Shown in pieces: positions 10,056 through 21,397 of a stretch of DNA of 64,000 bases. Origin of the DNA: Diabrotica undecimpunctata (taxonomy: Eukaryota; Arthropoda; Insecta; Coleoptera; Chrysomelidae); the NCBI RefSeq assembly GCF_040954645.1, contig NC_092806.1:149200429-149264428 (forward strand). The letters run 5' to 3'. Under the pieces are notes generated by a model that saw only the letters and a program-made list of their open reading frames with translations, did no database searches and had not been told where the DNA came from. The number at the start of each line of letters is the position of its first letter. The stretch's first letter is position 1. The translations under genes were made by a program, and so were the position numbers.

Positions 10056-10480
10056 AAAATCGGTTGCCTGTAAAGTCGGTTTTACGGGCGAAGATTTTAC
10101 GTGACCACGTCTTTTTCTCGGTAGAATATTTATTGATATGAATATTATTAAATTGCACAATAGGAACAAGGAATTGAATGAAAATAAGAATTGCACAAAT
10201 TTTAACTATAGAAGTATATTTTGTTTACTAAAACATTGTACATGTAAACTTAAACTTAACTAATTTCTATTTGAGTGATTTTGTTGAGGATAGGACGATG
10301 ATAGGAGAAATAGCATCGCACCAGCGGACCGATCATGTTTGAGTGGGAGAGAGACGCAAGGCATTCGCCGGTCCGGCGGGCCTCTCTCTCGTTCGGTGAC
10401 TCATCGTAACAGACGTGAGCGGGCGTTCCACTTTTTCATGAGTGACTCCGAGCCACAACCTAATTTAAGACGTTGTCACG
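10056..10480. repeat. Unclassified interspersed-repeat-like segment with strong GC hairpin
   Basis: A block of higher GC content. It contains a perfect 6-bp GC hairpin CGCCGG-T-CCGGCG (10366-10378) nested within purine/pyrimidine arms GAGAGAG (about 10347-10353) and CTCTCTC (about 10383-10389). A run of related words (GTAAAGTCGGTTTTACGGGCG, cut here) lies at its left side. It looks like part of a structured repeat, but no class could be assigned. Confidence 0.4.
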
Positions 10481-12060
10481 TCAAAAACAGAAAGTTAAAA
10501 AATGAATAAAATCAACAGAAATTGTAATAAAATAATTATTTACAGAAAAAATAACAAACCTGTGACGTTTATACTGTTACAAAACATTCATTAGAAGAAT
10601 GAAAAACATAAATAAATAAAAATTAATAAATACATTAGGTTGCATTTCATTTCCGATAGTAGAGATGACGGCACATTTTTTAAAATACATTCGAATTGGC
10701 ATTCAAATTAACACTTACTTGCTATTGTATAAATAGTCAGTAAGAGTTAATTAATTATCTACAAATTATTGGGCCACAAAACTACTTAGCAACACCATAA
10801 AAATGTGTGGAACAAACAACAATATCAAAAAATTTGTATGGATTTTCATTCGTACATGAACGGAAATTACAACAAAAATGGCGTTTTATTACTTTTTTTA
10901 TGGTAAAACTTTGTGATTCAGAGTTGGCTTTTAACATTCCTACAGTTTGGATGTAGAAAACTTTTTCGAGTAGGGACTTATGTTCCCTATAGGCAATTAA
11001 AATCCATGAGCACATTGTCAGATATTTTAACAATTTTAAGTATAGTTTATTCAATTTAAACACAACCACTGTTCTTCTTCTTCTTTTTGGCTTTTATTCT
11101 ACTGAATAATCAGCCAGTACATTTGATTTGTTAATTTTTGGTCCACTTTTGGTTTTGAGGTTATTTTGCCTCACTTCAAAGTACAAAGTACACTTCTCTC
11201 TAAAGTACTTCAAAGTTCACTGATTCACTGTAAACGTTTTGAACTTGATCCTTTTGAATTTTTAAATTTAATTTTTAATTAAATCCAAAAATTACAATAG
11301 AAGTGTTTATAGATAAGATAAGATAATGACATAGAATTATTCTCTTCGGATTTACAACATCTAACGAAAAACATAAAAAAACATGAAGTCAACATAATAA
11401 TGGGACTTTAAAGCCAAAGTCAGTAAAGGGAAAGTAGAAGATATTCAATAAAATTCGTTCTTCGATTGCTGTTTCAGTGAGTCCATATTAACATATCAAA
11501 TACAAAGTGTCACATAATTGGGCATGGTGATTATGCTATATCAAAAATAATGGCCGCCGTTTTTAATTAATAATAAATGGACGATTCTACGGCCTTCCTA
11601 AATTACGTTTTTTTTATTCCTCTATTATATTCCTCTTGATATTATATATGTGCTTTGGCCTATAATACGTACCAAAATTAATGAATTGAAAATAAAGTTC
11701 AGCTGTAATTGAATGATAATTAGAATTCTTAGAAGTCAAACTCCTAAATGTTGCTTCGCAACCCTTAAAACAACATTTTAAAGACCCTTCTTCGGTTTTC
11801 ACTCTCATATACAATTGACGTAAGCCTAAGGCGATCTGTAAATAATTCTCCGTACCAATACCGAATGGCTATGAAAATATCAAAGCTAAGTATATTTCCA
11901 ATGATAATATTGCAGGCAGTTTATTCAAATTAACCCTATAATATCTTGCCCAATTTTTTTATGTTTGTGCAAAAAAATGTTTCCTATATCTTTAGAAGGT
12001 ACAGAAAATGGGAAAAATAATAAAAAAAATTGTTGGTTATTATATAATTAGCAATAACAA
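10481..12060. other. No supported gene
   Basis: AT-rich. A 95-codon open frame on the minus strand (10782-11069) has no recognisable motif, no family resemblance known to me and no neighbouring exon signal, so I do not call it a gene. Nothing else stands out. Confidence 0.4.
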
Positions 12061-13091
12061 AAAACGGGTTGTATCAGATATACTACACTGGGCACTAACT
12101 CTAAAAATTAAATTTGTAAGTTTAAAGAATTCCTTAGAATGAAATGTTACGAAACAGTTATTAGTTTTGTTTAAACACAAATGTAGACCGCACTTAGAGC
12201 ACTTAATAAAAGAACATGATTTACATGATGGTAATTTACATCTCTGTGTGGAGCTTGCATATACATTCGCCAGTGTGCAAAGGAATCAGTTCTTACTTCT
12301 TTTCGCGAAATGTAAGATGTTGTAGCTGAGCGATCTTTTTTAGCTTGAATTGATTTACTTCACTTGGACATCCTCTTTTCTTCGATTCATTGGAGACCCC
12401 AATATGGCATAAGCAGTATGCTAGTTCTGCGTGAAAATCTGCTAACCGAAGGATATTAGTTTGCTTTCGGTTTTCTGCACATTTTTTATACAGCAACCAG
12501 TTATTTATTACAGCCATATCTACTAAATGGTAAAATAAGCGCAGACACCACTTTTTAGTTCTCATTTAAATTTTATACCTTCTTATCAGTGAATCCATCA
12601 AATCCACGCCCACCATGTGTTTGTTGTATTCTTTCACAACATATGGACAGTTGACGGTCGTCTGACACTTCTATTTTCGGTCTAAACGATTTATTGGGGT
12701 AATATTAATTTCTCCGGCAAAACTAGATAAATTATACAGTTTTGTTATCTTTCCAAGAGACAGAAGACACTTTAACACCATCAATATTGCTTACATATTC
12801 GACAGAGGTACCTCTTGCTTTTTTTATCATAATCTCTTGACAATTTGCAATTGGGTATTCTTACTCTGCGAGCGGTTCCTAGCAAATGTATCCGTTTTTA
12901 AACTAAGAGTGGAACAGATGTGTACAAATAGTTCTTCGCTAACTTCCATAGTGTCACAAAGATCGACAGAATCTTCAAGTTCAAGTTCTTCATTAGATAT
13001 CAGTTTCATCAAAGTCGTCTTCATTTTCTCATAAATGTGCCAATATGTCTTCTTTTTCTGTCAAATAACCTTTATTTTTCTTATAGGACAT
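12050..13091 (-). pseudogene. piggyBac-like transposase, degenerate
   Basis: From a possible start at 13091 (MSYKKNKGYLTEKED, then an acidic stretch) the minus strand gives DTFARNRSQSKN and RGTSVEYVSNIDGV with WKDNKTV. It continues with VVKEYNKHMVGVDLMDSL, RTKKWCLRLFYHLVDMAVIN and NWLLYKK, and ends with a cysteine-rich finger RCKLPSCKSC, KCSKCGLHLC and NNCF. This is the order seen in PGBD/piggyBac transposases; GVDLMDS carries the last catalytic Asp region. The segment between the acidic N-terminus and DTFARNR is missing, and several stops and frameshifts are present. It is a fossil, probably an internal-deletion derivative. Confidence 0.85.
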
Positions 13092-13220
13092 TTTTCTGAA
13101 ACAATTTTGTGTTCGTTGGATATATAATCACTGAAAATATTGAATGAAATCATTTATTTACGGAACTTGTAAGTTGTATCTATATGCCCTATTGGTCCGA
13201 TGTATCAGATCTGATACAAC
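12068..13220 (-). mobile_element. piggyBac-like element between 11-bp inverted repeats
   Basis: GTTGTATCAGA at 12068-12078 is exactly inverted as TCTGATACAAC at 13210-13220, and both are followed inward by GCCC/GGGC within about 25 bases. They bracket a piggyBac-type transposase on the minus strand. The total length of 1,153 bases is short for an autonomous element. No TTAA duplication is visible at these ends, so the true termini may lie slightly inside or outside. Confidence 0.5.
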
Positions 13221-13317
13221 TATATTTATAGCACCGTATAACCTAAATATAATATTTTAGTTTCATAAAATAATAACTACTTTGTAAAACTAATCTTTAT
13301 ATTAATTACTATTTAAA

Positions 13318-14020
13318 TGGGAATAAGCCACAATTAAAGGTTAAAGTACGTTTATTGACGTTTCAATTTCCACTTCGGAAATCGTTCTTTCAAAAGAACG
13401 TGTCCGTGTCCACCTGTTGTCATTATATCGGGCTACGTGACCTGCCCAGCGCCATTTCATTTTTGTAATTTCTTCCACAATATCCCTAATCTTCGTTCTA
13501 CGTCTTATCTCGGTGTTTTTAATCTTGTCTCTTAGTGATATTCCAAGCATGATTCGTTCCATTGCTCTTTGCGTTGTTTCTAATTTTTTAGCAGATTTTC
13601 TGGTAAGGGCTACTGTCTCCAAGCCATAAGTACAAACTGGTAGTATGCATGTGTTATACACCTTTTTCTTTAAGTTTACAGGAATGGAGGTGTTTTTCAA
13701 GATATATGCTAATTTGCCGAAAGCGCCCCATGCCAGTTGTGTTCTTCTTTTAATTTCAGCATCTTTATTTAGTTTTCCTAGTTTGATAACATGACCTAGA
13801 TATACATAATGTTCAACATTTTCTATGGTATGATTTTGTATTGTTATATTTGTCTGGTCTTGGCTCAGTATTTTTGTTTTGCTGTAGTTCATTTTTAAGC
13901 CTACCGCTCCTGAAACTGCATTTAATTGTTGTAACATATTATTTAGTTCTTGGATATTATCGGCTATTAAAACTATGTCATCTTTACGTTGATACCCTTA
14001 TTGTTCCATTCTAGTTTCTT
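13318..14020 (-). pseudogene. RTE-type LINE, RT end to 3' tail
   Basis: On the minus strand KKLEWNNKGINV, DDIVLIADNIQELNNML, KMNYSKTKIL, YVYLGHVI, RTQLAWGAFGKLAYIL, LPVCTYGLET and KWRWAGHVARYND follow in order, an almost intact ORF2 C-terminus. It ends with EVEIETSINVL and a stop at 13341. The 3' tail continues with TTGTGGCTTATTCCC to about 13318. That tail is the source of several dispersed short copies in the window. Near 14020 the frame breaks and the neighbouring part of the protein appears on the opposite strand. Confidence 0.88.
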
Positions 14021-14260
14021 AAAACGTGGGCAGTGCTTGAATCTCTAGAAAATGCACGTGTAGATTCAAGATACACTAACATAATTAAAAACATATATGA
14101 AAATGCCACCATGCAGATAAAGCTGGACGAAAGCACAAAAACTAATCCCATAAGATTACAACGGGGAGTAAGACAAGGAGATACCATCTCTCCCAAACTA
14201 TTTACCCTTGCCTCTAGAAGACTTTTTTATTAGCACAATATCATCTGCAAACCTCAGGTA
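14021..14260 (+). pseudogene. Inverted 5' segment of the same RTE LINE
   Basis: The plus strand reads WAVLESLENARVDSRYTN, NIYENATMQIKLDE and the RT motif LQRGVRQGDTISPKLFTLA, ending near 14216. In ORF2 this block directly precedes the KKLEW block found on the minus strand next to it. A further 28 bases at 14233-14260 read on the minus strand as YLRFADDIV. The arrangement resembles a 5' inversion made during insertion (twin priming), with an extra fragment of the catalytic motif at the far end. Confidence 0.8.
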
Positions 14261-14261
14261 G

Positions 14262-15160
14262 CTTAGGTTAGGTTATATATTTGGTATACGTTTTAGTATA
14301 TATTTTAATTATATTTATATACATAGATAATTTTGCATTCTGTATTTTTTGTTGATTTGTGGTGTCAAAGGCCTTTTAATAATCCTAAAGCTAAAGGTTT
14401 ATTATATCCTAAGTGCTAAGAAATTAGTTGTTAATATAAAAATATGCCTTCAGAACCATAATAGCTTGAAATATGGACACTTTACCAACACTATAACTTA
14501 CGTGAATTTCGATTTTTGTTTATAATAGAATGAAAAACGTCAGTCAGTTTTCTTCATAATATTGTCAGCATTCTAGTGGACGTCACTGGTAATAACTTAT
14601 AAGCAAATTGCTTTTTAGTTCGCTAAGGGTAATTATAATGTATGTGACGGTAATTCACTTAGTGGATTTTACTATTAGATTATTGGCCTGTATATCAACC
14701 CCCTGGAGAATTTCTGTATGACGAAAATTGAATTTTACAGAGATTTGTTGGTTATCAGATTGAATAGAGAGAGATGAAAATAGTTCTAAACTCTCTAATA
14801 AGAGATCAATATATTTAAACTACTACCTATTAAATATATTCAAAAATTTTAATTTTATAAAGAATTTGTTAACAAATTTCGAAAAATTTCTTTGTATAAT
14901 CACCAAAGCTTTAGGCAACATTTAGGTACTTATATATTTATTAACATTCAATTTCTGGCTCATTGTATAGACACCAAAGCTTTGAGCAACAGTTTCTTTA
15001 CTAAATTCCACTTTCTGTCTAAGTTTAATGTTATCTATGGTCACTATTAAAAAATTCGCAATTCCAGCATTGTCGTTATTTTTTTTTTTTCTTTTTGGGA
15101 TTAAATTATTTTATTAACAAATAATTCCATCGTGATATCTCTGTAGGTACCTCTGTCATC
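14262..15160. other. No supported feature
   Basis: AT-rich sequence. A two-unit TTAGG-like word at 14256-14267 is too short to be called a telomeric repeat. No coding content is recognised. Confidence 0.4.
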
Positions 15161-15164
15161 ATGA

Positions 15165-15260
15165 TAATGTATTAAACCACAAGTAATTGCAACGAGAATT
15201 ACATTTTACAGGAGTTTTGACATTTCGATCCCCAAAACAGAAATAGTTTTCAAAAAAAAT
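15165..15260 (-). repeat. Short copy of the RTE LINE 3' tail
   Basis: TATTAAACCACAA, a spacer, then GACATTTCGATCCCCAAAAC match the minus-strand tail seen at 13318-13400 (AATAAGCCACAA ... GACGTTTCAATTTCCAC), allowing substitutions. It is a tail-only fragment next to a Tc1-superfamily transposase remnant. Confidence 0.45.
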
Positions 15261-15364
15261 ATCAATTAAGAAATTATGTTAAAATGTAAGTTTTTATCAA
15301 TTGGCACGAAGAGCCAATTAGGTAATTAGGTAACAGATAATAATTAGGATAAAACAATTACATC

Positions 15365-16126
15365 TCATCGCGATGCTTTTGTTCGTGGTCTGACAACAGG
15401 ATTAAAAGCTCCAACAGCTCGTGATGCAAGGTTCGTTTTATTGCACGCAGGATCTACCAGTGGATTTGTTGATGGAGCAGAGCTCACGTTTTTGGCAAAG
15501 AAAAATACTTAGAATTACCATGACGAAATGGATGGACCGACCTTCGAAGATTGGTTCGAAAATAACTTAATACTAAATTTCCCGGAAAAACTGTTGTGGT
15601 AATGGACAATGCCTCCTATCATAACAGAAAGTCTAACAGAACACTAAAAAAAGATATTCAAGAATGGCTTATGTCAAAGGACCTATTTTTTGAAGAAGGC
15701 TACCTAAAATGCGAGTTACTTGATGTAGTCAAGTCCTTCAAAGCAAAATATGACATGTACATAATAGAAGATATTGCCATAAAGCACAATGTGAAGATTC
15801 GAGGCTCCCACCCTATCACTGTGAACTCAATCCCATCGAAATGGTTTGGAGTGAAGTGAAACGGTATATAGCTGGACGCAACGCGAATTTTAAAGAAGCT
15901 GAAATGCGAAATTTAATTACAACAGCGTACCAGGTTATTACTCCAGAGAAATGGAAAAACTACGTAAACCACGTAATAGCAACAGAAAAAAAAATATGGG
16001 AAATTGACAATTTGTTGGATGATATCGAACCAATTATTATAAATATAAATAACGGAGATAGTGATGACAGTGACGATAATAATGATGATGATGATAGTGA
16101 AGCAGAAACTAAATGTGACAGCGATT
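15365..16126 (+). pseudogene. Tc1/IS630-superfamily DDE transposase with long D-E spacing, copy 1
   Basis: The plus strand reads RFVLLHAGSTSGFVDGAEL, DEMDGPTFEDWFENNL, VVVMDNASYHNRKSN, LPPYHCELNPIEMVWSEVK and an acidic C-tail ending at 16126. VMDNASYH and NPIE are the second and third catalytic motifs of the DDE_3 (Tc1/IS630) fold. The D codon at 15605 and E codon at 15838 are about 77 residues apart, with one frameshift between them, instead of the 34 usual for Tc1. Frameshifts near 15800 and stops near 15510 disable it. The N-terminal DNA-binding part and the first Asp are not clearly readable. Confidence 0.75.
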
Positions 16127-16139
16127 GACAGAAAAAGGA

Positions 16140-17770
16140 ACTAAATATAATGGTGTACAATTACGATTACTTACACACGAAATTAAATATAATGACTTCT
16201 TTTATTTTCAACTTATTTATTAGTTTTATTTTCGGATATTTCTACGTTTTGTTATTGCCAACATATAGTGCGGTTTTTAAAAGTCCTTCCCCCCTTAACT
16301 TTTGAATGGAACAATACATAAATAAAATGTTTCTTTATAGGTATTTTAGTTTTATTTTATTTGATTTTATTTAAATCTATAAACAAATAGTTTGTATCGC
16401 TAGCACATACTATAGAATTGAAAACAAACTGCTTGTGTGACATAAATAAAATCCTTAATTTCTATTTTATTTTAATTTATCCCAAGTACTTTGAAGCAAA
16501 TATTATTTATGTTTCAGAACCACTGACAGAAGGAAGCCAGGCAGGGTCGTTAGTGGGCATTAGTACTTAAGCTACCCTCAACAGAAAAGATGGATTAGGC
16601 TAAGTAGTAAGAAGTGACGTTTATTTTAATACAAGTTTGCAAAGAAGTACGGCATCGATGTTGTGCATTTATCCTGTACAGACTAGTCACTTTGAGACAA
16701 TTTATAGTGTTGCATAGGTACGATCACAGTTATGACTATGAAGAAATAAATATTTTTGGTATAATTCGCCCTGTTAATCTGAGCGAAATAGACTTTAAAA
16801 AGGCTTACTCCTGACCTCGGCTCATTAGTTTAAAAAAACAGGATCTATTAAAGCTCTGCCAATCAGAAGTCATCCCGGATGAGTTGCATTAGTAATATAA
16901 GTCGTTACATTAACTACCTCGAAGGATATCGACGAGTTTAAATGAGCGTAATATTGAGGACAGTGACATTCAATGTAAACTGGAAGATCATTAACTTTGT
17001 ATACCCAAAACCAGACAAGTTCCATCAAAAATGTTTTACATACGTTTTTTTTTAATTTTCACTTCATTTTAACAATTTTTTTACAAAGTTTTCGTTTACA
17101 ATATTATTTACTTTAATATTTTTTAGTCATTAAAACTTTTTTAAATCCACGATATTTTATTCCAAATTAAACTTTAAAGCATAGATTTCTCAAAAGTTTC
17201 AAAGTGGAGTCAGCTTGTTTTGGCAATAAACCGACGATACAAGCTTTTTCTGGGGTAACATTTTTAATTCAAGTTTTATGGAAAAAGTGGTTGAGAGTTT
17301 ATAATATAAATTCCTACCATCCGTAACGCATCACGCATGTAGAAGATATAAGACTTCTCTTTCTTATTGCTTCCCCATACTTCGACCTATATAATATGAT
17401 ATAGACCTTGAAATTCCGAAAAATTACCATTAGAGTTATTAGAAACGTGTGCAATCGCAGGAAGCCAGTGGCAGAACATTTCTGTGGAAAAAATATTCTA
17501 CATAGTAACCTTCCATTTTAATAGATTACTGCTTAAGTTTTGTGAGAGACAAGCTAAAGTCAATATTTATCAAGCAAAACAAATTTAATGTTTTTAAAAA
17601 TACTGTCCACAGATATGGACATTTAGACATACCTACACATTTAATAATATTTGAAAGAATATTAAATGCAATTTTGCTCCGAACGATTAAACTAAATTTT
17701 GTGATGATTTGGCACTTTGGCACTAATGTCTTAGTTCATGTAGTACGAAAGTCAAGTCCTACTGGAGCCA
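16140..17770. other. No supported gene
   Basis: AT-rich sequence. Short open frames around 16614-16814 and 17542-17784 show no known motif and are not called. The left part may still belong to the transposon at 15.4-16.1 kb, but terminal repeats were not found. Confidence 0.4.
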
Positions 17771-17777
17771 ATGGAAT

Positions 17778-18770
17778 TGCCTAGTGCTAAAAGATGATCT
17801 TCTGTATAGAACTTCTGAGAACGATGATGGTACATAATCTAAGCTTCAGTTGATTGTACCTAAAAGTAAAGTGTCGGAAGTATTGCGTCAGTTGCATGAC
17901 AGTGCATCAGGTGGATATTTTGGTATTTACTAACTGGTCCAGTAAATGGTCCAGTTAGTAAAAAAATGGCATCAATGAAACAGTATAATGTTGGTAGTTC
18001 TATGGAAAGAGTAGCAATCGACATTGCAGGTCCATTTCCAGAAACGGATGATGGAAATAAATATATCCTGGTAGCTACGGATTATTTTACGAAATGGACT
18101 GAGGCCTATGCGATATCAAATCAAGAAGCTGGTGTTCCCTTGGAGATCCACTCCGACCAAGGGCGAAACTTCAAAAAAAAACGTTTATAAATTAATTGGT
18201 GTCAATAAGACTAGAACCACACCACTGCATCCTCAATTGAATGGAATGGTCGAGAGGATAAACCGAACGATGTGTAAACACCTCTTCAAATTTATATCTG
18301 AACATCAAAGAGATTGGGACCAGCACATTCATCTATTTATAATGGCCTACCGTGAATGAAACTACAGGCCAGACCCCAACCTGTCTGATGTTGGGTCGTG
18401 AATTTCTTTTGCCTTCGACCTAGAGTTAGTCTGCAGACCTTCCGAAGAACATGTTACAAGCGAAGAACATTCATGAAATTGCACGAAAACCTATCTAGAT
18501 AGCCAATGACAGAATGAAAGATAAATAGGATTCTGGATGCAAGAATGAAAGTATGAAGTAGGTGATCTTGTCTGGCTTTGTAATCCACAACGTCGTCAAG
18601 GATTGTTTTCTAAATTGCAAACACAATGGGAAGGTCCGTATGAAATTTAAAAGAGAATAAATGATGAAATATACCTAATTAAGAAGTTGCCAAAATGTAA
18701 AGCAAAAGTTGTTCACATAAATCGTCTCGCACCTTATGATGGCCCAAATGAAACAGAACAAGCGCGAACC
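17778..18770 (+). pseudogene. Ty3/Gypsy pol remnant: integrase
   Basis: Broken plus-strand frames give KSKVSEVLRQLHDSASGG (the integrase zinc-binding region), then SMERVAIDIAGPFPETDDG and YILVATDYFTKWTEA (first catalytic Asp), LEIHSDQGRNF (second Asp), TTPLHPQLNGMVERINRTM (Glu) and a C-terminal block with GDLVWL, KLQTQWEGPYEI and HINRLAPYDG. This is the Gypsy integrase order. A deletion removes sequence between the zinc region and VAIDIAG and between FTKW and HSDQG. Stops and frameshifts are frequent. The RT/RNase H part is absent upstream. Confidence 0.88.
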
Positions 18771-19334
18771 CTTCAACATGAGATCAAGATTTATTTGGTG
18801 TTTCGGAAAACGTTTCTCCAGACGACTGTGTTGTAAACGGCCTAAAGATGGCTAAAGAAATTTCGTCCGTATTTAATAAGAAATTGGATCGCTTGGACGA
18901 TCTAAAAAAAATCAGCAGCCCAAGTTGGCAGAGTACTGCGATTAGAAGATGGTCAACGATTTTTGCCGTATATGGTGACCAGGAAATCTTATACAGACAC
19001 GGCAAGCTACGAGGACATATGGCGTGCTCTAACTACTGTAAAGAAAATCGTTTGTAATTATAACACCCAAAATTTGGCTTTACCAAAGATGGCATGCACT
19101 AGAAAATCTGGATTGGAAGATTATGAGCAGCATGCTTGAAGTGATCTTTCGAGAAACCGGCGTACGAGCTACTATGTGTTACATTAACTTGAAGAGAACG
19201 TGTCGCTCAAAGACAGTAGACTATTATTACTTCTGAAGGGGTTTATGCAGAGCTGGCAAGTCCTGTAAATTTCGCCATCCTGGACCTTTATATTGAGTTG
19301 CTGATCGACACGTTCAGATCTAACAGGGAAGCAG

Positions 19335-19596
19335 TGTAACGAAAAAGCTAATTTCGACGTACATAACGGTTTACGTAGATTAGAATCTTCAAGACAAGGA
19401 TTTCCATAATATACGACAGGACCGGCGAGTGTTTCATAATAGGGACGATAAAGATAGACTATTATAGAAGTTCCGGAGCTCTGTATTCGTATTTATATAA
19501 GCCCGCTATTATTAGTTAGTTAAGTTGATAAGATAATGTGCTGTAAACTAAAAAAAAATAGATTTAAATAAATTAGATTTAATTAAACAGGTTACA
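19335..19596 (+). repeat. Gypsy 3' LTR
   Basis: Starts TGTAAC at 19335 and ends GTTACA at 19596, a perfect 6-bp terminal inversion (TG...CA), with a short purine run AACAGGGAAGCAG just before it. It contains a TTATATAAGCC TATA-like word near 19493. The 262-base length suits a Gypsy LTR downstream of the integrase at 18.0-18.8 kb. No 5' LTR is present. Confidence 0.75.
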
Positions 19597-20000
19597 ATAT
19601 TATACAAGTCTGCGCATCTACAGCAGACAGAAGAATAGAGCGATTTTATGAACAGCTAAACGAATCCTTAGAAGAGTTTAATGCGAAAGTTGAAGAAGGA
19701 GTCGTTAGAGTAGTAGGAGTTCCATTACGTAGTTGGACAGTACTGCCAAGACAGAGATCTAGTAATAACTAATACTTGGTATACGTATTCCTGAGATAAC
19801 TAGCACTGCGCACAATGTAAAGAGGTATCAATAATCATGAAAGAAACAGATATGAAAAAGAGACAAATCAACTAAGCAGCTTTTATCCCATTTAATGAAG
19901 AAAAATGTGTAGGAAACTCATCAACAAAATGTAGCAATTTGGTTGCCAATTCTAAAAGAAGAAGTCAACAACGAGAGCTTACCAACAATAGACGAATAAA
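19594..20000 (+). pseudogene. LINE endonuclease fragment
   Basis: Immediately after the Gypsy LTR, the plus strand reads NIIQVCASTADRRIERFYEQ and EEFNAKV, then VITNTWYTY and MKKRQIN, with stops and frameshifts. IQVYAPT and the following helix are typical of the APE endonuclease domain of non-LTR elements. The abrupt start at the LTR border suggests the Gypsy element inserted into this LINE. Confidence 0.65.
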
Positions 20001-20244
20001 GGAAGTAGTAGACATCATCTTGAATTAAATACCTACAATTCACATGCAACACATAACTCATCTACGTTAAACACACTGTATACAAACAAATAATACAATA
20101 AAAAATACAAAACAGTAAGATTTTGATATTCCGAGGGTAAAAACACCTCTCTCTAGATCTTATTTCTCATAGAAAAAGCTATTGACCTAATAACGTTGGT
20201 TATACATTTTCTCGTAATGTTTTAGAATAATCTTTTTTTGAAAA

Positions 20245-20335
20245 CGATTTCCGGAGTGGAAATTGTAACATCAAAACTATTTAAAATGTAATTTTTATTA
20301 CAATCAATTGTGGCTTAATCTTGTATAAACATATT
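20245..20335 (+). repeat. Short copy of the RTE LINE 3' tail
   Basis: ACGATTTCCGGAGTGGAAATTG (cut here), then ATCAAAAC and CAATTGTGGCTTAATC match the tail of the LINE ending at 13318, in plus orientation. No coding remains. Confidence 0.6.
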
Positions 20336-20339
20336 ATTT

Positions 20340-21340
20340 AACTTGCCACAAAAAACACTTTCAGAAGCTTTTTAGTATAGAATATGTTACAGTTTAGAAC
20401 TAAAGGACAACTTGTAGTCAAGTATAATATTTAATAAAATGAAACAGGTCAATGTTATGTTTCTCGTAAATTGAATGAATTTAAATGAATTGTTAAAGGA
20501 TTCTCTAAAAGAACTGCCTATTTGTTTACAAATTATTTTTCATCCGTCCGTATTTCGAAATCATTCGAATTTGACGTAGGTAATCTTTCCAAAAATATTA
20601 ATATTTATCCATAAACCCATAATATATTATCCATTTATCATGAATAATTCTTACATATTACGCAAACTTATATTGTTGGGCTTATCTGATAAGACCATGA
20701 AGAAGGTCCAGTAAGAAGTTGAATTGTTAATGACATTTGACAGTATGACATTGACATTGAGTTTGTAGATTGTAGAAATCAGCTGTGTTCTTAATGCGTC
20801 AAAATTTAACATTTTTTTGTTATTATTATAAAAAGAGTGTAAAAACATTGGAGATACTGTAATAATAGTAGCAGTAGACTGTGACAGATTATTGGTAGTA
20901 TAATCAATATCTACCAAGTACAATACTTCAGTTGTATTGTTAAAATGAGTAGAACCTAATCTATTAGAAAGTTACTCCCATCAAAATTTTAGGCAAGTGT
21001 TTATGAAATGATTTTTTGACTAAATTTTAATCGTAAAAACATGTTTTGTTTATTATTTACGTGTTTGTAACAATAAAGTAGCATACATATGAATATGCCA
21101 GTTTATATTTGGTTGATTAGTGGAAATTCCTTGTCTTTCATTTTTTTAACTGGATAAAAAACACAATAATATATAATTTTATTAACCTGGTTAACTATAA
21201 TAACTTGGTTTTGCGGTTGTATTGTTTTCCTAACCGTCTGTCACTTTCCAATGCAAAACCAATTTGAAGACTTCATTGTCTGTGTTTATCATTGTTTTAC
21301 TTCTTTCTTAATCTACTCTTCACTGTCATTGTCCAAGTTA
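20340..21340. other. No supported feature
   Basis: AT-rich sequence upstream of TMEM127. A 90-codon minus-strand open frame at 20651-20923 has no recognisable motif. Non-coding first exons of TMEM127 could lie here but cannot be identified. Confidence 0.35.
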
Positions 21341-21345
21341 AATAT

Positions 21346-21386
21346 TATCAAAGAATATAGACGCTAACCGTCTATATTCTTTGATA
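21346..21386. repeat. Perfect 18-bp hairpin
   Basis: TATCAAAGAATATAGACG (21346-21363) and its exact complement (21369-21386) are separated by five bases. The word CAAAGAATATAGACGC recurs at 57770-57785 beside LINE remains, so the hairpin may come from a mobile element. Confidence 0.8.
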
Positions 21387-21397
21387 TTATTTTATAT

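Noticed and set aside
10782..11069. 95-codon minus-strand frame
   Set aside because: No motif, no family resemblance, and low-complexity AT-rich context; length is expected by chance.
12827..13034. Ser-rich plus-strand frame opposite the piggyBac-like transposase
   Set aside because: It is the shadow of the acidic N-terminus on the other strand.
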